Source: Nitratireductor aquimarinus (GTDB lineage: Bacteria > Pseudomonadota > Alphaproteobacteria > Rhizobiales > Rhizobiaceae). Taken from it: DNA of 64,000 nt. The position numbers and the translations under genes were made by a program. Positions within the stretch are counted from its first letter, which is position 1. Each line of letters starts with the position of its first letter. Below, in pieces: positions 59,666 through 64,000 of this stretch. The notes under the pieces were generated by a model that ran no database searches, had not been told where the DNA came from, and was given only the letters and a program-made list of their open reading frames with translations. Location of the stretch: contig NZ_CP177240.1 in assembly GCF_046773475.1 (NCBI RefSeq), positions 310,001 to 374,000 of the forward strand. The letters are read 5' to 3'.

Positions 59666-60631
59666 TCAGCCATTGGCCGTCGCAACACTGTCCATGCCGT
59701 AGGTTTGAAGCCGTGGCCCCGCCTTCATAACCTGGCCGGGCAGGGTGCGCCCGATCACCGCTTCCGCCTCCCGCGAAACCCTGATCAGCCTGTCGAGATC
59801 GACGCCGCTTTCCACGCCGCATTCATCCAGCATGTAAACCAGATCTTCGGTGCAGATATTGCCCGTCGCATTCGGCGCGAAGGGGCAGCCGCCGAGCCCG
59901 CCAATGCTTGCCTCATAGCGGGTCACGCCTTCCAGAAGCCCGGCATAGACGCAGGCCAGCCCCACACCGCGCGTATTGTGAAAATGCAGCGCGATGTCGG
60001 CTTCCGGCACCGCCTCGCCAAGCGCGCGGCAGCGCTCCTGCACCAGCGGCGGCGTGGCCATGCCGGTGGTGTCGCCCAGCGAAAGCGTGGTGATGCCCAT
60101 GTCCCGATAGGCCCGTGCAATGTCCACGATGGCGCTCACCGGCACATTGCCCTCAAACGGGCAGCCAAACGACGTCGCAATCGCGCCGAAGACGGGAATG
60201 TTCGCTTCTCCGGCAATCCGCACGATGTCCGCAAATCCTTCCAGAGACTCGGCGCGGGTGCGGTTCACATTCTTCAGATTGTGGCTCTCCGACGCCGACA
60301 TGAAAACGACCATCGCGTCGATGCCGGCCTCGGCTGCACGAACCGCGCCCTTTGCGTTGGGCACCAGCGCAGTCAGCACCGCCCCCTTCGAGCGGTCGAT
60401 CCCGGCCAGAACGTCTGCTGCATCGCGCAGTTGTGGAACCGCGCGCGGCGAGACGAAGGAGGTCACCTCCAGATGACGGATGCCGGCATCGATCAACCCG
60501 TTGACGAGGGCGATTTTCCGGTCCGTCGGCACGAATTCCGGTTCCGATTGCAATCCGTCGCGCGGCCCCACCTCGATGACGCTGACGGTCTCGGGGAAGC
60601 CCTTCACATGGTGGCCGGTTGCTGCTGTCAC
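59666..60631 (-). CDS. Hydroxymethylglutaryl-CoA lyase-family enzyme
   Basis: About 321 residues; cleaves a 3-hydroxy-3-methyl-acyl-CoA to acetyl-CoA and a keto acid. VIEVGPRDGLQSEPEFVPT is the metal and substrate site, and GGLGGCPFAPNATGNICTED near residue 255 holds the catalytic Cys of HMG-CoA lyases. I chose GTG 60631 because GGAGGAAAA sits right before it; the upstream in-frame ATG at 60646 would use that sequence as coding. Members acting on citramalyl-CoA are close relatives, so the substrate is open. It is first of the pair with the CoA-transferase. Confidence 0.9.
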   Translation of the reverse strand: MTAATGHHVKGFPETVSVIEVGPRDGLQSEPEFVPTDRKIALVNGLIDAGIRHLEVTSFVSPRAVPQLRDAADVLAGIDRSKGAVLTALVPNAKGAVRAAEAGIDAMVVFMSASESHNLKNVNRTRAESLEGFADIVRIAGEANIPVFGAIATSFGCPFEGNVPVSAIVDIARAYRDMGITTLSLGDTTGMATPPLVQERCRALGEAVPEADIALHFHNTRGVGLACVYAGLLEGVTRYEASIGGLGGCPFAPNATGNICTEDLVYMLDECGVESGVDLDRLIRVSREAEAVIGRTLPGQVMKAGPRLQTYGMDSVATANG

Positions 60632-60657
60632 GATTTTTCCTCCCACCTGATTGCATC

Positions 60658-60678
60658 GGTAGACCGGATTGGTATACC
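60658..60678. promoter_or_regulatory. Paired GGTANACC operators for the divergent GntR regulator
   Basis: GGTAGACC (60658-60665) and GGTATACC (60671-60678), 13 bp apart start to start, fit the GT-N-AC half-site pattern of FadR-subfamily GntR operators. They sit in the gap between the lyase start (60631) and the GntR start (60782). Confidence 0.65.
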
Positions 60679-60781
60679 GTCTCGCAAAGTCCGGTCAATG
60701 GCCCTTCAGAAAATGGCGACCGGAAGAACAATGGCGCGGCCCGGGCATCGGCTGCGCATCCGGGAGGAAGACAGACGACCC

Positions 60782-61474
60782 ATGGGTGAGGCCGCGCGCG
60801 ACATGTCCGAACAGCCGCTTGGCGAGCGCGTCCTGTCGCGCATTCGCGGCGATGTTCTGTCGCTCAAGCTAGCGCCGGGCGAGGTCGTCTCGGAGCGTTC
60901 GCTGGAGGCAGCCTATGGCGTGTCGCGCACGCCCATCCGGCAGGCGCTGGCGGAACTGATCCGCGAAGGGCTCGTGGTCAAGGCAGAGCGCGGCTACGCC
61001 ATTGCGCCGTTCGACCTCCAGCAGCTCGAAGAGATCTTCGAATACCGCGAGATCGTAGAGGATGCGGCGATCCGCCTTGCCTGTGAACGCGCCAGGCCCG
61101 AAGAGCTCGACGTCATTCTGCGCACGGTGGATGAGGGCTTAAGCGATTTCACGCCGGACGACTGGTTCGAGGCCGGGCTCGACGTTCACGTGCAGCTTGC
61201 GGCCCTTTCGGGAAACCGCTTTTTGCGCGACGCGGTGCAGGATGCGGTCAACCGCACGATCCGCGCCCGCTGGCTGGTTGCCAGCTCGCCGGAGGCGCGC
61301 GCGATTGCCCATCGCGAACACAATGAAATCATAGCGCTTGTAAGGCAGCGGAAGACTGAGGAGGCCGCCGCCGCCATTCGCAGGCATGCGCAGGATGTGC
61401 GTGGGCAGATCCTGCAGGCGCTGGAGGATTCGCGTCGTCTTTTTGGCGCGCGCGGATTCGTGGAAGGAGGCTGA
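60782..61474 (+). CDS. GntR-family regulator, FadR subfamily (FCD domain)
   Basis: About 230 residues with an N-terminal GntR helix-turn-helix (LAPGEVVSERSLEAAYGVSR) and a C-terminal all-helical FCD effector domain (about residues 90-225: EYREIVEDAAIRLACERARP). The likely start is the ATG at 60782 after GGAGGAAG; ATGs at 60731 and 60803 are alternatives. It is divergent from the CoA-transferase/lyase pair and precedes the TctC gene by about 60 bp. Such regulators respond to organic acids and probably control both sides through the paired operators. Confidence 0.88.
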   Translation: MGEAARDMSEQPLGERVLSRIRGDVLSLKLAPGEVVSERSLEAAYGVSRTPIRQALAELIREGLVVKAERGYAIAPFDLQQLEEIFEYREIVEDAAIRLACERARPEELDVILRTVDEGLSDFTPDDWFEAGLDVHVQLAALSGNRFLRDAVQDAVNRTIRARWLVASSPEARAIAHREHNEIIALVRQRKTEEAAAAIRRHAQDVRGQILQALEDSRRLFGARGFVEGG

Positions 61475-61534
61475 GGCCGGTCAGGGAAACCGGTTTCGGG
61501 ATCTCGCATCTCGGTTTCAACAAGGGAGGACTTG

Positions 61535-62503
61535 ATGAGGAAATTATCGAAGCTCTTTGGCGCGGCCGTCGTTTGGACGTCGCTCTCCGTTGCCGGCGCG
61601 ACGGCAGCCGAATGCATTGCGCCCGCCGACCCCGGCGGCGGCTGGGACTTCACCTGCCGCACCATCGGCAAGATGCTCTTTGACCAGAAACGCGTGGACG
61701 CCCCGGTGCAGGTCACCAACATGCCGGGCGGCGTGGGCGCGGTTGCCTATGCCAAGGTCATGTCCTCGCGCGCCGATGACGCGGATCTGATGGTCGCCAC
61801 CTCCACGGTGGGCGTCACGCAGATCGCGCAGGGCAAATATCCGGCAGACACATCCGTGATGCGCTGGGTTGCCATGCTCGGCACCGATGTCGGCGTCATT
61901 CTCGTGCCGAAGGACTCCGAATTCAAGACGCTCGACGATCTGGTTGCGGCGCTCAAGAAAGACCCGAGCGCGCTTGCCGTCGCCGGTTCGTCCGGTGCGG
62001 GCGGCTGGGACCACATCCGCCTTCTCATGCTGGCGCAGGCCGCAGGCCTTTCCGGCGATGACTACAAGCAGATCCGCTGGGTGCAGTTCGACGGCGGCAG
62101 CCCGGCCGTCACGCAGATGATCGGCGGTCAGGTACAGGCGGTCTCCACCGATCTCGGCGAGATCGCAGGTTTTGTGGAATCGGGCGATGTGCGTATTCTC
62201 GCAGCCCTTTCCGACGACCGCATTCCTGCCTTCCCCGACGCCCCGACTGCCAAGGAGCAGGGCCTCGACGTGACCGGCTACAACTGGCGCGGTTTCTACA
62301 CGGGCGGCGAGGTGTCCGACGAGGGCTACAGCGCCTGGGTCGACCGTCTGCAGAACCTCTATGACACCGATGACTGGAAAGAGACGGCGCAGGCCAACGG
62401 CCTTGTTCCGGTCTGGCGCGGCGGCGACGAATTCGAAGCCTATGTGAAGGATCAGTCCGAGCAGATGCGCAAGATTTCCCAGGAGATCGGAGTCATCAAG
62501 TGA
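61535..62503 (+). CDS. tctC: Tripartite tricarboxylate transporter, periplasmic binding protein (TctC/Bug)
   Basis: 322 residues with a signal peptide (cleavage near TAAE, residue 25). GGGWDFTCRTIGKMLFDQK is the Bug-family ligand region (PGGGxD), followed by MPGGVGAVAYAKVM. It binds a carboxylate in the periplasm for the TctAB complex. Start is ATG 61535 with GGGAGGA upstream; a TTG three bases earlier is less likely. Its end overlaps the TctB start by four bases. It is downstream of the GntR regulator on the same strand. Confidence 0.93.
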   Translation: MRKLSKLFGAAVVWTSLSVAGATAAECIAPADPGGGWDFTCRTIGKMLFDQKRVDAPVQVTNMPGGVGAVAYAKVMSSRADDADLMVATSTVGVTQIAQGKYPADTSVMRWVAMLGTDVGVILVPKDSEFKTLDDLVAALKKDPSALAVAGSSGAGGWDHIRLLMLAQAAGLSGDDYKQIRWVQFDGGSPAVTQMIGGQVQAVSTDLGEIAGFVESGDVRILAALSDDRIPAFPDAPTAKEQGLDVTGYNWRGFYTGGEVSDEGYSAWVDRLQNLYDTDDWKETAQANGLVPVWRGGDEFEAYVKDQSEQMRKISQEIGVIK

Positions 62504-62931
62504 CAGACAGGATCGTCGGCCTTTTTCTTCTGGCCATTTCGATCTGGTACGGCGTGACCGCGGGAGACTATGAGGCGAGCTTCGGCGACCCTCTTGGCCC
62601 CGCGGCCTTCCCCGTCATGCTGTCCGTGCCTGCGGCCATTCTCAGCCTGGTCATGATCATCCGGCCCGATGAGGAACCGGCCTGGGTCACGGGCAAGCCG
62701 CTGTTGCTGCAGGTGGCGGCGGTCTCGCTGCTGCTTGCCTATGCGGGCTTTCTGGAAGTGCTCGGTTTTCCGCTTGCCACCTTCATCGCCGTCGCGCTTT
62801 TCGGGCGCATTCTGCGCAGTTCCTGGCCGAAATCCATCGCTTCGGCGGCAATCATGAGCGCGTTCCTGTTCCTCACCTTCGACAAGCTGCTCGGCCTGCC
62901 GCTGCCGCTTCTCCCAGAATTCGTGAGCTGA
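62500..62931 (+). CDS. tctB: Tripartite tricarboxylate transporter small subunit TctB
   Basis: A 143-residue inner-membrane protein with four hydrophobic segments. It starts with GTG in a GTGA overlap with the TctC gene. LFLLAISIWYGVTAGDYEAS and GDPLGPAAFPVMLSVPAAIL fit TctB. It forms the membrane complex with TctA. Confidence 0.9.
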   Translation: MTDRIVGLFLLAISIWYGVTAGDYEASFGDPLGPAAFPVMLSVPAAILSLVMIIRPDEEPAWVTGKPLLLQVAAVSLLLAYAGFLEVLGFPLATFIAVALFGRILRSSWPKSIASAAIMSAFLFLTFDKLLGLPLPLLPEFVS

Positions 62932-62935
62932 TTTC

Positions 62936-64000
62936 ATGGATATGCTCTCCGCCCTTGCGCAAGGCTTTGCGGTCGCCATCACGCCGACCAATCTGGCTCT
63001 GGCGCTGTTCGGCTGCTTTGCGGGAACGCTGATCGGCGCGCTGCCGGGCCTTGGTCCGGTAAACGGCGTTGCCATTCTCATCCCGCTCGCCTTCTCGCTC
63101 GGGCTGGAGCCCACCTCGGCGCTCATCATGCTGTCATGCATCTATTATGGCTGCATGTATGGCGGGCGCATTTCGTCGATCATGCTCAACATCCCCGGCG
63201 ATGAACCGGCGATCATGACAACGCTCGACGGCTACCCCATGGCGCGCGCCGGCAAGGCGTCGGAAGCGCTCGCCATCTCCGCCGTCGCCTCCTTCATCGG
63301 CGCGACCTTCGCCACCATCGGCCTCACCCTGTTTGCGCCGCTTCTGGCCAAGGCCGCCATCTATTTCGGCCCCGCCGACTATTTCGCGCTCTATGTCATG
63401 GCGTTCGCCACCATTGGCGGCATCACCTCGGTCAATCCGTTCAAGACGCTGCTCGCGGCCTTCATCGGCCTGATGATCGCGACGGTCGGTCTCGACCCGG
63501 CCACGGGCACCGCGCGCTACACCGCCGGTTCGTTCCATCTCTATGACGGGTTCGACCCCATCGTCGCAATTGTCGGCCTGTTCGCCATCTCCGAAGTGCT
63601 GGTCTATCTGGAGCGGGTGCATCAGGGCGAAACCAAAATGGTCCCGCTTGGCCGTGCGCTGCCGCGCTTCAAGGACATGATGTCCGGCGGCTGGGCCAAT
63701 CTGCGCGGCTCGGTCATCGGCTTTGTCTGCGGCATCCTGCCGGGCGCCGGCGCATCACTCGGCGCGTTCATGTCCTACATCGCCGAACAGCGCTGGAGCG
63801 CCAAGGACGGCAAATTCGGGCAGGGCGACCCGCGCGGCATCGCTGCGCCCGAGGCCGGCAACAACGCCGCGTCCGGCGGCGCGCTCATCCCCATGCTCAC
63901 GCTCGGCGTGCCCGGCAGCGGCACCACCGCCGTCATGCTGGCGCTGCTCATCTCGCTCAACATCCAGCCCGGCCCGCTGCTCTTCGACCGGCAGCCGGAA
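62936..64000 (+). CDS. tctA: Tripartite tricarboxylate transporter large subunit TctA, 3' truncated
   Basis: The open frame from ATG 62936 runs to the window end (355 codons), so the stop and about 150 residues lie outside. The polytopic protein has GTLIGALPGLGPVNGVAILI, CIYYGCMYGGRISSIMLNIP and ILPGAGASLGAFMSY, all typical of TctA. TctA, TctB and TctC form the importer. A sequence search on the next window would show the remainder. Confidence 0.93.
   Translation, partial: MDMLSALAQGFAVAITPTNLALALFGCFAGTLIGALPGLGPVNGVAILIPLAFSLGLEPTSALIMLSCIYYGCMYGGRISSIMLNIPGDEPAIMTTLDGYPMARAGKASEALAISAVASFIGATFATIGLTLFAPLLAKAAIYFGPADYFALYVMAFATIGGITSVNPFKTLLAAFIGLMIATVGLDPATGTARYTAGSFHLYDGFDPIVAIVGLFAISEVLVYLERVHQGETKMVPLGRALPRFKDMMSGGWANLRGSVIGFVCGILPGAGASLGAFMSYIAEQRWSAKDGKFGQGDPRGIAAPEAGNNAASGGALIPMLTLGVPGSGTTAVMLALLISLNIQPGPLLFDRQPE

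Overview
The window is a GC-rich stretch of bacterial chromosome from an alphaproteobacterium. The aerobic cobalamin genes in cobF-M/cobW-N style, the LysE, Bug/TctC and PotABCD-type transport clusters, and several intergenic palindromic repeat families typical of rhizobia point to the order Hyphomicrobiales (Rhizobiales), perhaps the Phyllobacteriaceae (Mesorhizobium or Nitratireductor relatives). That placement is inferred from gene content. I saw no tRNA, rRNA, transposase, phage gene or CRISPR array.

Layout. 1-13.2 kb is mainly sugar metabolism: the tail of a HAD phosphatase, a DeoR regulator, 6-phosphogluconate dehydrogenase (gnd), a peroxiredoxin, a LysE exporter, trpBA, an AraC regulator, then a compact operon of FGGY sugar kinase, sugar ABC transporter (binding protein, ATPase, permease) and GntR/HutC regulator. 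13.2-20.3 kb holds small envelope, stress and regulatory genes: two secreted proteins, a LuxR-type regulator, a 62-residue zinc-ribbon protein coupled to an MscS channel, a YegP-like protein, a flavodoxin-fold oxidoreductase, an uncharacterised protein, and a cytochrome c plus universal stress protein pair. Two FNR/FixK-type boxes lie at the divergent promoter. 20.3-25.2 kb is an RND efflux system (pump, adaptor, DUF2892 protein) divergent from an ArsR regulator carrying the two cysteines of the BigR/SqrR persulfide sensors. 25.2-34.7 kb has a DMT permease, a probable lysine 6-dehydrogenase with a divergent Lrp regulator, a PotABCD-like importer, a DHRS6-like dehydrogenase and a CobW-family metallochaperone with a Zur-like box.

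34.9-55.6 kb is a nearly complete aerobic (oxygen-dependent) vitamin B12 supercluster. On the minus strand run cobW-cobN-cobG-cobH-cobI-cobJ, then cobL-cobE-cobM-cobA-cobB-cobV-cobT-cobF. cobK is flipped between cobJ and cobL. Divergent from cobW are hupE-cobP-cobO, followed by cobD (minus) and cobC plus a tyrosine-phosphatase-like gene (plus). Two cobalamin riboswitches sit head to head between cobW and hupE, so one ligand would switch both arms. cobQ, the cobS/cobT cobaltochelatase partners and bluB are not in the window.

55.6-64 kb carries nhaC, a luciferase-like monooxygenase, and an organic-acid module. A CaiB/BaiF CoA-transferase and an HMG-CoA-lyase-type enzyme are divergent from a FadR-type GntR regulator and a tripartite tricarboxylate transporter (tctCBA, with tctA cut by the window end). 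Together these suggest uptake of a carboxylate, CoA activation and cleavage, under control of paired GGTANACC operators. An unexpected pattern is that the stop codons of four unrelated genes are formed by the edge of one palindromic repeat family.
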